The notes beneath the pieces were generated by a model that was not told the DNA's origin, did not search any database, and saw only the letters and a program-made list of their open reading frames with translations. 64,000 bases of DNA, from NCBI GenBank assembly GCA_001600635.1, contig BCKL01000008.1:259830-323829 (forward strand), written 5' to 3'. How positions within the stretch are numbered: the first letter of the stretch is position 1; each line of letters begins with the position of its first letter. A program made the translations under genes and the position numbers. Shown piece after piece: positions 1 through 12,247 of this stretch. This DNA comes from Leucosporidium creatinivorum (lineage: Eukaryota; Basidiomycota; Microbotryomycetes; Leucosporidiales; Leucosporidiaceae).

Positions 1-2987
1 GAGGAGAGCTTCGAGTGGTTGTCCTTGTGCTCGGCGTGCTCGGTGGAGAGTTGAGAGTGCGAGTCGACGAGCTGAGCGTGCTCGGTCGAGAGTTGCGAGT
101 GCTCGTCGGCGAGGCGGGAGTGTCCATTCTTGAGCTCCGAATGCTTGGCGACGAGGGAGGAGTGACCGTCCTTGAGCGACGAGTGCTCCTCCTGAAGCTG
201 GGAGAGGGACGCCTGGGCAGCCGAGTGCTGGTCGACGAGATGGGCGTGGCCGTCCTTGAGCTGATCGTGCTCCTCCACGAGGCGAGAGTGGCCGTCCTTC
301 AGCTGGGAGTGTCCATCGCGAAGCTGCGCGAGCTCGGCGACGACCAGGGAATGTCCCTCGCCGAGCTTGGAGTGCTCGTCAACGACTCGCGAATGGCCCT
401 CCTTGAGCGTCGAATGCTCGTCTTGGAGTTGGAAGAGGCCACTCTGGAGCTGCGAGTGCTGCTCTTGGAGTTGCGAGTGGTTGTCCTTGAGCGTCGAGTG
501 CTCGGCGACGAGGAGCGAGTGTTGGCCCTTGAGTTGCTCTGCGCGAGTTGAGTGACAAGGTCAGCTTGGTTCGTTCGTTCGGCGAGGTCCTGTAGCGAAG
601 TTTGACGTACCAAGAAGAGCAGGCTCAGGTAGCGGTTCGGTCATGGTAGCGACATCCGAGTAGACGAGAGGCGCCGGATGGGGAATCGAGTCCAACGACG
701 CCTCCTGCTCGAGGTCGAATCCATTGAACATGCCCGACGTAGGCCTGTTGCTCCTACTGGCGAACGAGACGATGCTGGCAGGGCGTCCATTCGAAGTGAA
801 GCCTCCTCCTCCGAGAGCGTCGGCGAGCGTCGACTGAGGAGCGTACGAATCGCGCGAGCGGATGCTGGCATTGTCGTCCGACTGGTGGGCGAAGGCGGGG
901 TCCATATCGATGGAGTGGACCGAGTTGTGGCTGCGGTGACGAGGGCGAGTCGGGATGGGTGAGTCGAACCCTTCGGACTGGTTGTCGTCCTCCTCTCCTC
1001 CTCCTCCGCCGGGGAAGTGGTGCTCAAAGATGGAAGCTCCGTCGCCAGGGGAGTCGAAGGAATCGACGACCTCCTCCTCGTCGATCGAGTCGATGGAAGA
1101 ATCGCCCGCAAACTCCTTGGCGAGCCTGCTCGGTCCATGCGCCCCTCCTGCGCCTCCCCTCGCTCCCCCCCTCCTAGCGGCGCTTCCCCTCCCCCTCGCG
1201 CTCCCCCTCGCACCCCTCGCCGCCACCCCATTCCTCACGGGCGTGCCCACCTCGCTCTCCTCCTCCCAACTCTCATTCCCTCCCGCTCCCGCTCCCGCAA
1301 GCTGCCGGCGGAGGTCCATCTTAGCGGCCTTCTCCCTCGCCAACGAAGTCCTCAGCGTCGCGATCGTCCTCTGCGCATGGGCGAGTCCACTCTTGAGCGT
1401 CGAGTTGTCTCCATCGCGTTGGAAAGCGTGGGCCGGCGAGCCCTGCGGCGACTCGTCCCCGAATTCCGAGAACAAGTCGCCCGGGGAGCCGGGCAGGAAT
1501 CCCTCGCCCGTCTTGCGCCTCGCTCCTCCACGGAAGACGTCCTCGTCGTCCTCCATTCCCTCCTCATCCTCGAACCGATCGTCCTCGTCTCCTTCGCCGA
1601 GGCCCTCGATCCCCTCTTGCTTCGACCCCGACCGCTTGATCCCCCTCGACTTGGTCGCCAATTGGGTCTTGAGTCCCTCGAGCGTGGAGTTGAGGTCGCT
1701 CTTGTCCCTCTGCAGACCGGCCGTATGCTTCCTCATCGTCGCCATGTCCGTCTCGTGCTTTGCGCGGAGCGAGTCGAGTTGAGCCGTCAGCTTCTCGGTT
1801 TCAATCTTTTGCGAGTCGAGGGTCGAGAGGGTGGTGGAGAGGTCTTTGAGGGCGCGGGTGCGTTCGAGGTCGGCTTTTTGGAGCGAGGATTGCGAGGTCG
1901 TGAGCGCGTTGCGGAGGTCCTGGGTCGCCAGTTCGAGGTTCCAGTTCTCTTCCTCGTACTTCTCTGTGACTCGTTCGATGCGGTCAGCGTCGCGTCGGCG
2001 ATAGAGAGAGTACACCGACAACTCACCGACACTCTCCTCAATGACCCGCCTACTGACATTCTGATTCTCCAACTCATTCTCGACCGCATCTCGCTCCTTC
2101 TGCATCTCCTTGATATGCTCCTCCTTCTCCGCCAACAGAGCCTGCAACCTCCTCACCTCGCTCAACAGAGACTGTCCAATCTCAGTAGCGAGCTCAATGT
2201 CGTTGTTGCGATGCTGAGCGTTGTTGCGGGCGCGACGCGAGGTGGAGGGGTCGGCCGAGATGGACTGGGTGGAGGAGGAGGCGGGGAGGCCTAGAGGCGC
2301 GTCGGAGTGGGAGAGGGAGGGAGCGCGTTGGCGTGTAGAGGTCGAGGCGTCGAACGGTTGATGGAAGGAAGCGGCGGAAGGTCGGCGCTGGGGGGTCTGC
2401 TGGCCGTCCATCCCGCCGAGGTCCTCCTCCTGCTGCAGCGCGTCGATAGAAGGGACGCCCTGCTGCGCCGCCATCCCCACAGTCTGATACATTCCCTCAT
2501 TCCCCTCATCCCACCTCCTCAAATCCTCCTCCAGCTCCTCCAACCGCCTCCTCGTCTCCTCCCCGACCTCCTTCTCGCCATCGCTATCCTCTGCCGTGCC
2601 GCTCCCCCTCGCGCGTCGCTGACCAGCAGGCGACATGGCAAAGCTCTGCTGCACCTCTGCAAGCTCGCGGATGCGCGATTCGAGCTCTTGCTGCTGTTGC
2701 AGGAGGGCCGCGCCCAGCTGTCCTGCGAGGTGGATCTCGTTGGCTTTCGAGTTGAGCAAGCCCTCGAGCTTGGCGAGTAAGTCGCCGCCTCCCATTTGAT
2801 GTTGCTGTGAGGCAGAAGGAGGTGTAGCGTGTGCGGAGGAGAAGGAGCCGCGACGGAGGGAGCCATCAGGGTAAGGGTCCTCGTCGAGGAAGGAGCGGTT
2901 GGAGCGGGCGGAAGGAGTGGGAGAAGGGGGGCCGTTGTGGGATGTTGAGGATGTTCCCTGTGAAGGGAGGACGATGGACGGCGCCAT
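1..2987 (-). CDS. NUM1/ApsA-like cell-cortex coiled-coil protein (3' end outside window)
   Basis: Exons 2987-611 and 538-1, joined by a 72-nt intron (GTACGT...CTGAC...GCAG); the gene continues beyond base 1. The first exon codes about 792 residues: a Ser/Pro-rich start, a coiled coil at about 70-110 (LLAKLEGLLNSKANEIHLAG), a long coiled coil at about 270-440 containing EEENWNLE and KHETDMATMRKHTAGLQRDK, then an acidic disordered half ending near YSDVATMTEPL. These resemble the N-terminal half of fungal Num1/ApsA proteins, which anchor dynein and mitochondria at the cell cortex and end in a PH domain; that domain would lie outside the window. The second exon is one continuous heptad array (consensus HSxLxxx). 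The start is the first ATG after a leader intron. Family call is from remembered similarity; the repeats and coils are seen directly. Confidence 0.72.
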
Positions 2988-2997
2988 CGAACGGAGG

Positions 2998-3095
2998 CTG
3001 TAGGTTGATTCGGAATTGCAAAGGGGAAAACAAACGAGAGGGACGCGCTGTCAGCGGATGGGTACAGCGTAACAGAGGTACAGGGCAAGACTCAC
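2998..3095 (-). other. 5' UTR intron of the NUM1-like gene
   Basis: On the minus strand GTGAGTCTTG begins at 3095, a GCTGAC branch lies near 3053 and CCTACAG ends at 2998, ten bases before the start codon. The splice signals match the consensus of the coding introns in this window. Confidence 0.6.
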
Positions 3096-3109
3096 GAAGG
3101 GTGTAGCTG

Positions 3110-3756
3110 ATAAGTTGTTGTACTCTACGGTCTTAGGAAGGGCGATAGGGTCGTACTCGGTGTTATTGTTGGGCCAGACGAGAAAGGGAGTGGGTTGCAA
3201 TTGGAATGCAGGTGTAGGTGTAGGGTGGTGCGGTGTTGAAGTGAGTGGACGTGAGATTTGATCGTGTAGGTCGATAGGTCGCTAGCAGTCGTCCGAGCCA
3301 AATCAAGGGCGAGAGGGAGGTGCGGTGCGGTGCGGGTTGAGTGAAGGAGGAGGTCCCAGCGGCTTGAAAGCTCGGGGTTTGTAGAGCGAGTTGTAGCCGC
3401 TGTAGGTTGATATACTGTAGCCTAATATAACCCTACCCCGTCGTTGTCGTGTCCAGGTCGTCAATCCCGAGTGAATGAGCAGAGGGCAAGGAGGGAGACG
3501 AGTCGCGCTCGGCTTCTCAGGGAGAGGAAGGGGGGGCCACCTCTCTGCACCTCGCTAGGAAGCAAGTAAAGCAAAGTAAGTGAATAAATATTTTTATATT
3601 TGTATTGCATTCATTTACCTCGGCCCGTCCCTCCTTCTGTAGCCGATTGCCCACCTCCCCTCCCCTCGCTTCATTTCGACTGGACGCGACTTCGCTCTCT
3701 CTCTCTTGCCCTCCGCTCTCTCGCTGCTCTTCTGCTTCCATCTCTCGTCTCTCGAA
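3110..3756. promoter_or_regulatory. Divergent intergenic region between NUM1-like gene and PRI1
   Basis: No convincing coding frame. It must hold both promoters. An AT-rich stretch (3577-3612, with ATAAATATTTTTATAT) stands out in otherwise GC-rich DNA, followed by a pyrimidine-rich run up to the PRI1 start. Confidence 0.45.
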
Positions 3757-6018
3757 ATGCCAGGATTATCACCACAGAACGGTTCAGCAGTCAAGGCAGA
3801 AGACGGCCCAGGTACGCTCTCCTCTGTAGCCTATCCCTGCACTTCTCTTCACAGCTCAACGCGTCTCTCCCTCCCCTCATCTCATCTCATCTCAGCTCTC
3901 GACGACCTCTTCGCCGACGATGACCAGCCCAAACTCCCGTCAGTCTATCACTAGCACCACTTGCTATCTATACAAAGCTGACCCTCTGTACCACGCTACA
4001 GCTCCGCCTCAGCGACCCTAGCGACCATGTCGGACCTGTCCAACCCCTTCGTGATGCTCACCTACTACCGCCGCTGCTTCCCTTTCAAGCAACTCTTCCT
4101 CTGGCTCAACCACGGTCAAGGTTTGTTCGCTCTTCTTCCTCTGGTGTCCTACACGTCGAGCTCAGCTAATCGCACCGCGACGCGCCTCTCGCTCGCATCG
4201 CAGTCCCAACCCGTCAATTCACCCACCGCGAATTCGCCATGAACCTACCGAACGACGTCTACATCCGGTACAACTCGTACGCCAATGCCGACGAGATGAA
4301 GAAGGATGTCGTCAGGCTCAACCCCGCGCGTTTCGAGATTGGGCCCGTCTACTCGGGGAGGGTTAGTTCTCTCTCTCTCTCGCTCTCTGCGGAGGAAGAG
4401 CTCGCTGATAGTGGGGTCGTTCAACAGCCGAAAGACAAGAAGGTCCTGATGAAGAATGCGTTCAAGCCCCTCCTGCGCGAGCTCGTGTTCGATATCGACA
4501 TGACGGATTGTGAGCTCGCTTCTTGCTCCTCTCTTCTCCTCTGTGCAACTCGCTGACGCTCGGTCTGATGCATAACAAACAGACGACTCGATCCGCACCT
4601 GCTGCAAAGACAAGGCCATGTGCAAACGCTGCTGGCGCTTCATCTCCATGGCCGTCAAAGTGCTCGACGAGACTCTTCGCAGTTGGTCCTTCTCCCTCCT
4701 TCCTTCTCCCCTACCCCTCTCGCTCACCTCCCCTGAATCTGAATCGAACAGACGACTTTGGCTTTCACCACCTCCTCTGGGTCTACTCCGGCCGTCGAGG
4801 AATCCATTGCTGGGTCTCTGATCCCGCCGCCCTCGCCCTCTCGGACGACCAGCGAAGAGCAATCGTCAACTACATCGAGGTGATCAAAGGGGGTGCCAAG
4901 CAGGATAAGAAGGTCAACCTGCCGAGGCCGCTGCACCCTTCTATGGCGTGAGTTCTTGCACTAGACTAACGGAAAGAGGAGGGAGGGAGGAAGCTCGGCG
5001 CGCGCTGACTGGAGAGAGATGGAACCAGACGAGCCCTCGAAACCCTCAACACCTACTTTCCTCGCATCATCCTCGAGGACCAAGATTGCTTCAAAGACCC
5101 CGAGCAATGGGAGACAATCCTCGCCTTGCTGCCTGATCGAAGTGAGCTCGGCCCTCTTCCTTCCTTTCATCGCCGAGACCCGCTTGCTGACCGAGGAGGC
5201 AAACACGACAGAGCACGCCGAGGAGCTCAAGAAGGAGTTTGAGGCTGCCCCTAATAAAGGATCGGCCGAGAGGTGGAAGAGCCTGTTATCCATCAAAGCT
5301 TCGAACGAGCTGGTTCGTTCTCTCTCTCTCTTCCCCCTTCTCCTCCCCCTCCTCGCCTGCTCGCTCGCTCGCTCACCCTCACTGACGTTCGCGCGCGTGC
5401 GCTCGCGCAGACCCTCCGCAAGCACCGCGATTTCGTCGACGACCTCAAGCTGCAATACACGTACCCTCGGATCGACACCGAGGTGTCCAAGAAGCTCAAC
5501 CATCTGCTCAAGAGCCCGTTTTGTATTCATCCGGGGACGGGTGCGTTTTCCTCATTTCTTCCTTCCTTTTCTCTCGCCTTTCTTCCCCGAGGCTGGCCCC
5601 GAGCTTGAAGACGAGACCGCGCCGAGCCGAGCCGAGCTGACTTGAGTATGAATTATTGAATGAGCCAGGCCGCGTCTGTGTCCCCCTCCTCCCCTCCCAA
5701 GTCGAGTCCTTCGACCCTTCCGCCGTCCCTACCGTCGGTCAACTCCTCATGGAACTGGAAGAGCTCGCTCGCAGTGGCGCTCAGAACGTCGGCGGACTCG
5801 GAGCGGCGAACGAGACCGCCTGGGAGAAGACGAGTTTGAGGCCCTATGTCGAGTTGTTTGAGAGGCATGTCGAGGGATTGGTGAGGGAGGGGGTGAGGGG
5901 GAGGAAAGGTGCGTCTCTCTCTCTTGTAGTCTGAGCGAAGAGGAGAGAGAGGAGGATGGAAGCTGACCCCGAGTTTTTGCGCCCAACAGAGGAGAAGGCC
6001 GAGTCGATGGAATTCTGA
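3757..6018 (+). CDS. PRI1: DNA primase small (catalytic) subunit
   Basis: Twelve exons: 3757-3811, 3896-3938, 4002-4120, 4204-4361, 4428-4509, 4583-4681, 4752-4947, 5029-5141, 5212-5312, 5411-5540, 5669-5908, 5990-6018, giving 454 residues. The protein makes RNA primers for lagging-strand synthesis in the Pol alpha-primase complex in the nucleus. Visible family motifs in order: YYRRCFPF near the N-terminus, [15 protein letters not shown], the catalytic Asp pair in [11 protein letters not shown], a zinc-binding cysteine cluster ([11 protein letters not shown]), and the nucleotide-binding segment [15 protein letters not shown]. Length fits the family (about 410-460). All introns have GT-AG ends and most show a CTGAC-like branch; intron 4 contains a short CT repeat. 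The start is the only ATG that reaches the first good donor in frame. Confidence 0.95.
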
Positions 6019-6222
6019 GCCCCTAGCTCACTAGGAGTGGTTCATGTACACTAGCTGCTGTCATATCATTGTCTCTCCTAGCCCTTACACCCTCGAGCAG
6101 CTCGGGAGGGAGGCGCATCTCGGCGATGATCTGATCGCCCGCCCTTCGCCTTCGCGCTCGATCTCGTGCTGCTTGGAACTGCTTCTTGATTTCTTCAATA
6201 TCTACAATAGTGATCGCATGCT

Positions 6223-8673
6223 CTACAGCTTGGCCTGAGGCATCGGCTTCGCCAGCTCGGCCTCCTTCTTCGCCTCCTCGCGAAGGACTGTAGGTCGGAG
6301 AAACTCTCGTCAGCTGCCGTCTCGAACCACTGGGAGAGAAATCAGACAACTCACTCCTCCTCAACAACTTGCCCGACGGCGACTTTGGCACCGACTCGAC
6401 CAACCTCACGCCGCCCCTCAACTTCTTATGATTACTAACCTTGCCATCGACCCACGCCCTAATCGCCCCCGCCGGGTCCTTCTGCTTCTTCCCCTCAGCC
6501 GAGACGACGACATAAGCCCTCGGTAGCTCCGTCGCCTGGTCCTCCATCCACACGCCAATGACGGCGCAGTCGGCGACGTAGGGGCAGTCCAAGAGGGTTC
6601 CTTCGAGTTCTGCGGGCGCGATTTGCAGGCCTTTGTATTTGATGAGCTCTTTGATCCGGTCGGTGATGTAGTAGTAGCCGCGCTTGTCGACCCAGGCGAT
6701 GTCTAAGAAGGGGAGGGGAGGGATCGAGTGAGTCGACTGCGCCGAGGGAGCAAAACGGAGAAGGAAGGGAGCAAAGGGGAGTGATGGAAGGCGAAGGGAG
6801 ATAGATAGAAACAGGGACGAACCGCCAGTCTTGAGCCAAATGCCGTCCTTGTCCTCGTAGAGCGTCTCGGCGTTGGCTTCGGGTCGGTTGAGGTAGCCGA
6901 GCATGATGTCTGCGAAAGAGCAGAGCAGGGAGGTGAGCTTCCAAAGAGCTGACGGTTATATAGAGCAAAAAATGACTCACTGGGTCCCTGCAGCAGCATC
7001 TCGCCCTGCTCGCCCTCCTTGACATCCTTGCCCGTCTCGGGATCGCAAATCCTCCCCCTCATCATTGGCAGCAAAGGACCAATACTGCCCGGCGAAGGGC
7101 TCGAGATAGGACAGTAATGTGTCGTAGGACTACTCTCCGTGAGTCCATACGCCTGCGTAACATTCGTCTTCAACCGCTTGGCCAAATCCCGTTCGAGGTC
7201 GGGACCGAGGGGAGCGGCGCCAGAGATGACGAGTCGAAGGGAGGTCATGTTGTACTTGTCGACGATGGGGTCGCGGGCGAGGAGGAGGGCGATGGGAGGG
7301 ACGAGCATCGTGACCGAGACTTTGTACTGCTCCACGAGGGCGCAGAAGCCGCCGAGGTCGAACTTGGACATCACGACGACGGTTTGCCCTTGGACGATGG
7401 GCCAGACGGTGAGCTTCGTGAGGCCGTAGATGTCTGAAAGAATGAAAGAAAGGAGAGGTCAGCGAGCTGGGAGAGATGGAGCATACTCGGCGGGAGGAGA
7501 AGAGCCGATATACTCGGAGGAGCGAAGCGAAAGGAAGCTGGAGCGTACGGTTGAGGGGTAAGACAGCCAGGTGAATGTCGTCCTTCGTGATGTCGAGTGG
7601 TGTGAGGATGGAGAGGACAGAGGTCATGTTGTAGGCCGAAGTTCGAACGCCCTTTGCCTTTCCGCTCGTTCCGCTCGAGTAACCGAGGAAGGCGACGGTC
7701 TCCTTGGGCTTGGCGACGTGGTGAGGCGTAGTCATCTCCTTGGTCATGATGTCGGTGAGCGACTTGTAGACTGTCGAAGAGGGAGGTGAGCCCCGATACG
7801 AAGGCGGAGCCGAGAGAACTCACTGTCGCCAGCAGGGCCCGTCTCGTCTCGCTGCACAGCAAGCACGATCTTCTCTCTCTGCTTCTGCTTCGACCATCCG
7901 AGTGCGCGAGTAGCCGCAAGTGCCGTCTCCAGCACCGAGGGATGGCAGAGAACCACGGCCGCCGCCGAATCGCCGAGTTGGTGCTCGAGCTCCTTGGCGG
8001 TGTAGGCAGCGTTGGCGCCAGAGAACACGCAGCCAGCGCATTGTGTGGCGATGACGAGGAGGTCTGTTAGGGGGCAAGATGGGACGCGGTCGAGACAAGA
8101 AGGATCTCAGTTCGGCGTCGGGTTATGGAGTCGCCGGAGCAAGACGAACGGTAGTAGAAGCTGTAGGGTGCAAGCTTAATGTCAGTTGATGTATGTTGAT
8201 GGTAGCAGGATATCTACAAACGCACGAGTTGGGAGAGAAGAGGCACACCACCTCGCCAGGCTGCAGTCCGAGGGTGTTGCGGTAGCCATAGGCAGCCTGT
8301 AGATGAGTAGGTCAGCTTCAGATCTCTTCTTCTACTATACAGGTGTGCTGACCTGTTGCGCCGCCTTTTTCAATGCGCTCCTCCTACAATTGGCGAACCA
8401 AATCAGTCTCGCACCCGAGTGCCGGTCTCGTTCTGCAGCACAACAGCGAAACTCACGTCCATACGCGCCCGGAAGAGCCATCAATCACTGCAGGTTTGCT
8501 GTCTGGTACATTGTTCGGGTTGCTCCACACTGCAATCGCGCGCAGAAGGTCAGCGGAGGCCCAAGTTGGCCCCAGGGAGTCTGCCGACGCCGGCGAGAAG
8601 GCGGCTCACCTATATCCCATACAGAGCACTCGGGCAGCTTGACAGTAGGCCAGGGACTTGTGTGGATGGTCAT
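6223..8673 (-). CDS. 4-coumarate-CoA ligase-like acyl-CoA synthetase, peroxisomal
   Basis: Eleven exons (5' to 3'): 8673-8610, 8529-8457, 8383-8353, 8296-8226, 8160-8150, 8063-7824, 7770-7549, 7433-6981, 6909-6823, 6702-6355, 6287-6223; 554 residues. The ANL-family enzyme activates a carboxylic acid with ATP and joins it to CoA. Motifs: phosphate loop FLGYSSGTSGKAKGV, YGLTESSPTTH, TGDIAWVDKRGYYYITDR (Asp and Arg for AMP), and the C-terminal lysine motif SPSGKLLRR. Exon 5 is only 11 nt; with it the PNSFYY...AGCVFSGAN segment aligns in length with other 4CLs. The last splice replaces a read-through end by a tail ending PMPQAKL, a type 1 peroxisomal targeting signal. The substrate is unknown; fatty or aromatic acids are both possible. 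Confidence 0.9.
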
Positions 8674-9061
8674 TTGGTGCTTCGGTGTGGTTGTTGGAGT
8701 GGTTCGCAGGAGGTCAAGCTCGCGACTCCGGCGATTTGGACTTCCCCTCGCGAGAGGGGTGGAGCTCCCGCAGCTCCAGCTTCCGCGCTTGTGAGATGGG
8801 ACTGGGCTAATTTACTGACGGCATAGAAAGGACTAGAAGCGTGTGTAGGAGGGTCCACGGATGTCCCAGTACAGAAGCGCGGCTGAGCCTCATAAGACGG
8901 TACAGACTCGCCAGCTCCCTCGGGTCGGAAGAATCGCGAAACGGAAGTACGTTACAACCATGGGAGTAGGGAAGGGAAAGAGAAAATGCACACCGCCGAC
9001 GTATCGCTACAACAGAGAGAGTAAAGGAGCGCCACAACGAAACCGAACCCTCTTCCGAAGC
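8674..9061. promoter_or_regulatory. Gap upstream of the 4CL-like gene and downstream of the Sds3-like gene
   Basis: No supported gene. Short frames here lack family similarity. It should contain the 4CL promoter and the 3' UTR of the Sds3-like gene. Confidence 0.35.
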
Positions 9062-12000
9062 TCAAGCGGCTCTGGTCGCCGTTCCCTCGACTCCCGATCC
9101 GAAATGCGCAAACGCCCCTGCTCCTTCTGTTGGTGCTCCACCGAATAGTGTTGGTGCAGCCTTGAGCGCCATGGTTCCGAGTAGCGGAGTCGTCTGAGGC
9201 TGAGGTGGGGCGGGTGGGGCGGTGGGGTCGTTGACGTGTGAGGCAGAGGTGACGGGAGTGGAAGTGGCGGTGGTCGAGGTTGATGATGGAGGACCGCGGT
9301 AGGGAGGAATGGAAGGGATGGAGAGGAAGGCAGCCCGCTCGACAGCGGCGCCGTTGGCTTTTGCAGCCTTCGGTGAGCGAGCATGTGCCATATGAGCGTC
9401 GAGGGAGGGTCGAGGCTTCAGGGTATTGTGACCATTGATCTTGACGCCCTCGCCATCGACTGCGCGCTCTTTGTGTCCAGCGACGATGTCGAGCGAGTCG
9501 GCTAGTCCTCCGCCTGCGCTGGGCGTCCTTTGCCGCCGTCGGTCCTCGTCGAAGGGCTGCTTCTGCCATGCTGGAGCATGCAGAGCTCCGTTGTCGACGT
9601 GGCCGTACGCGTCGGGGAAAGGGTTTGAGCCATAGGCGCGAGCTCCCGGCGCTGTACCGCCCATCTCTTGAGGGAACTTGCTCGACCGAGGATTTGACGG
9701 CGGACGAGGGGCGTTGGTGGGGATGGAAGGAGGGTGGGAGCTGAAAGGGCCGCCGAAGTGGTGTTGAGCGACGCCGAGGGCTGAGGGGTCGTACGTTGGG
9801 TAGCCGAAGGGAGCTGGCACGGCGCGAGGATCGGCGAAGGCGGGTTGGCCGTACTGAGGACCGTAGAGCTGCTCAAAGGTGTAGGGTCCAGCGTGACGGT
9901 CAGGCTCGCGAAGCTATGGAAGGAAGTTGCGTCAGCTTGGATCCTCGCCAGCTGGAGAGAAGGGCGGATCGACTCACCCCCATCCGCTCGAGGTCGGTCA
10001 AGGTCGAATCGTCGTCGAGAGCGCTGACAGTTGGGTCGGCGCGCACGTCGGCGTGGCGAAGAGACCAGGTGATGTCGGCCTCGGTGAGGTATTCGCCGTC
10101 GAAGCCGAGTCGGCGGTGATGGTGTAGCGGAATTGAGGGGGGTGGTCGAGGAGCGAGGAGAGTAGTCAGGCCGTCTGCGAGGGGATGGGGGTTAGCTCGA
10201 TTCCCTTCGAACGAGCTATATCGCGATATGAAACGTACCATCTTTTGGTCGGTCCATCTTGCGCTTCTCGCGCTCGAGTCTCCTCCGCTTCGAGTTGGCC
10301 TCATCGAGCATCGTCGTCTGCAGCTCGGAGCGGCCGGTCTGCGGGATGAAAACAGTGAGCAGCGCAATCCAGCCGGACGTCAAGTCGACTCACCGCCCAG
10401 AAGGTCCAAATAGCATGTTCCTCCTCCTCCTTATGCCGCTCGTACGCTCCTTCGAGACCCTCCAACCACTTCTGAGCGAGCTCGAGCTTCCTCGTACGGC
10501 GCATCTCGATAAGCTTGGTGAGGTGGATGAGCTCGGGGTGTGTACCTGCGTGCGAGGAGAATCAGCGATCAGGGAGCTGCTCGGTCGTTCGCGTCGGCGC
10601 TCACCATCCTCGACGCCCACCCGCTCCTTCTCCACCTCGGTCATCCGCTCGACGTATAGCTTGTCGCGCAGGGCAGCAAATTCGATCTCGATGCGAGTGA
10701 GGGCCTCCATAGCCTCGGCGCGTTTGCGGAGGAAGGCGTCGTCCGGGTCGGCTGCGAGGGGGGTCGAGAAGAGTTAGTCGAACGCTTCGGATAGCCAGAG
10801 ACGACAAAAAGGGCACTCACCATCCTCATGATCGCTCACGACTGGCGTACCCGTCTCGTCGACCTCCGGATCCGGATCCTTGGCCTTCTCCTTGCCCTTG
10901 CCTCCCTTCTTGCCCTTCTTCGCCGGCTTCTTCTTGACCTGACTACTCTCCTCACTCTCCGCCTCCACTTCTGCCTCGAGTACAGGCTCCACCTCCGTCT
11001 CATCCGCATCCACATCCATCGCATCCGCCTCGGCCGCCAGCTCCTCGGCAGGCTCGGCGGCGGAAGGGTCGGCGGGCTTCTTGCCGTCCCACTCGCCTTC
11101 CTCGCTGGGGTTGCGAGAGATGTCGGGTCGGGTGGAATCGTCTGCTGTAGGGAGGTCGGGAAGAGGAGGGAGATCAGGGAGGACGTCGAGGGAGATGGAG
11201 GGTTCGGTCGAGTCGTCCTCCTCGCGCGGTCGTTTGCGGCTGGTGCTGGAGGTGCTGGAGTGGACCGAAGCCTCGCGGTCGGGCTATTCCCAGACATGAG
11301 ATGGTCAGCTTACACAATCGCGAGCTCTGGAGCCGAGCTGGACTAACCGTGCGTGACCTCGACTTGACGGCAGCAGCTGCTGAGGCGGTCTTCGCTCCAC
11401 CGCGAGCAGCTCGCCCTCCTCGAGCTCCACCACGTGCTGCCTTCCCACCCCTTGCCTTCCCACGAGGCGGCGAGACGACGACCTCGACAGCAGCGGGTGC
11501 GTCCTCCGTCGCCGCCTTCTCCTCAGCATCCTCGTCCTCTGAGGTCGGAGGGCTCCCTCCTCGGCGAGTCGGGGCAGCCTTCTTAGCTCCACGACCGCGA
11601 GCTCCTCGTCCCCGACCGCGAGTCCCCCTCGCCGCCTTGCCGCCGCGCTTGCTGGTGCTGGCGCGCTTGACCTCATCCTCGTCGCCTTCGTCGGCAGAGG
11701 AAGCGGCCTTCTCCTCGAGAGTGGCGGCAAGAAGATCGTCTTCCTGGTCAATTTCCGAGTAGGATCCGGGACGAGAGGTGTTGCGACGAGCGACGAGCTC
11801 GCCGATGAGGGCGCGAGGGGGAGAGTTGGTCGTGAGCTTGAGGGCGTTGCCCTTGGGCTTGACGTCGGCTTCGTCCTCCGAGTCTCCATTGGCCGAGGAA
11901 AGATCGCTGAGCCCATCGTCCAGTGGACGTCGAACCTGCGCTTCCTTGTATGGCCGCGCCTTGGGGGTGGGCTCTCCTGCGCCGCTCCTCGCGTCGTCGC

Positions 12001-12247
12001 GGTCGTCCTCGTCATCATCTTCGGCGTCTCTCCCACCTCCACGACCCTCACTCGAGCTGACTTCAGTCAGTGTCGAGTCGCTCTCGTTGCCGCCCGAGGG
12101 TTGTTTTCTTGAAGGAGGAGGGGGCGAACGGGGCTCAGGGTGCGAGCCGGAAGGTGGGGAGATGAAGGGGCCATCCGAGGCGGGGAGAGGTTCGGTAGAT
12201 GCTCCAATTGAGCTCAGCGAGTCGTCCGACATGGGTGACTCTGCCAT
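9062..12247 (-). CDS. Sds3/Dep1-type subunit of the Sin3-Rpd3L histone deacetylase complex
   Basis: Seven exons: 12247-11348, 11283-10821, 10751-10605, 10545-10394, 10338-10239, 10174-9978, 9913-9062; 936 residues. Residues about 1-450 are acidic, Ser/Arg/Gly-rich and disordered, including RGRGRGARGRGAKK-type basic repeats. The Sds3-like domain lies at about 455-590: ALTRIEIEFAALRDKLY, ERMTEVEKERVG, then GTHPELIHLTKLIEMRRTRK, followed by a helical region (YERHKEEEEHAIWTFW). The family bridges Sin3 and the Rpd3 deacetylase in transcriptional repression. The tail is Pro/Ala-rich and unlike known domains. The protein is roughly two to three times the size of yeast Sds3 or Dep1, mostly through disorder. 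Whether it is the Sds3 or Dep1 orthologue cannot be told by eye. Confidence 0.85.

Noticed and set aside
1-538. Repeat array as a CRISPR or satellite
   Set aside because: The units are 21 bp, in frame, and code a heptad coiled coil without spacers.
955-2294. Long open frames on the plus strand opposite the NUM1-like gene
   Set aside because: They mirror the biased codon use of the minus-strand coiled-coil gene; no start context, no family similarity and no introns of the usual type.
11174-12247. Reading straight through after KSRSRT in the Sds3-like gene
   Set aside because: The GTTAGT donor and CTGAC...AATAG acceptor join to an exon that continues in frame; the read-through end resembles nothing.
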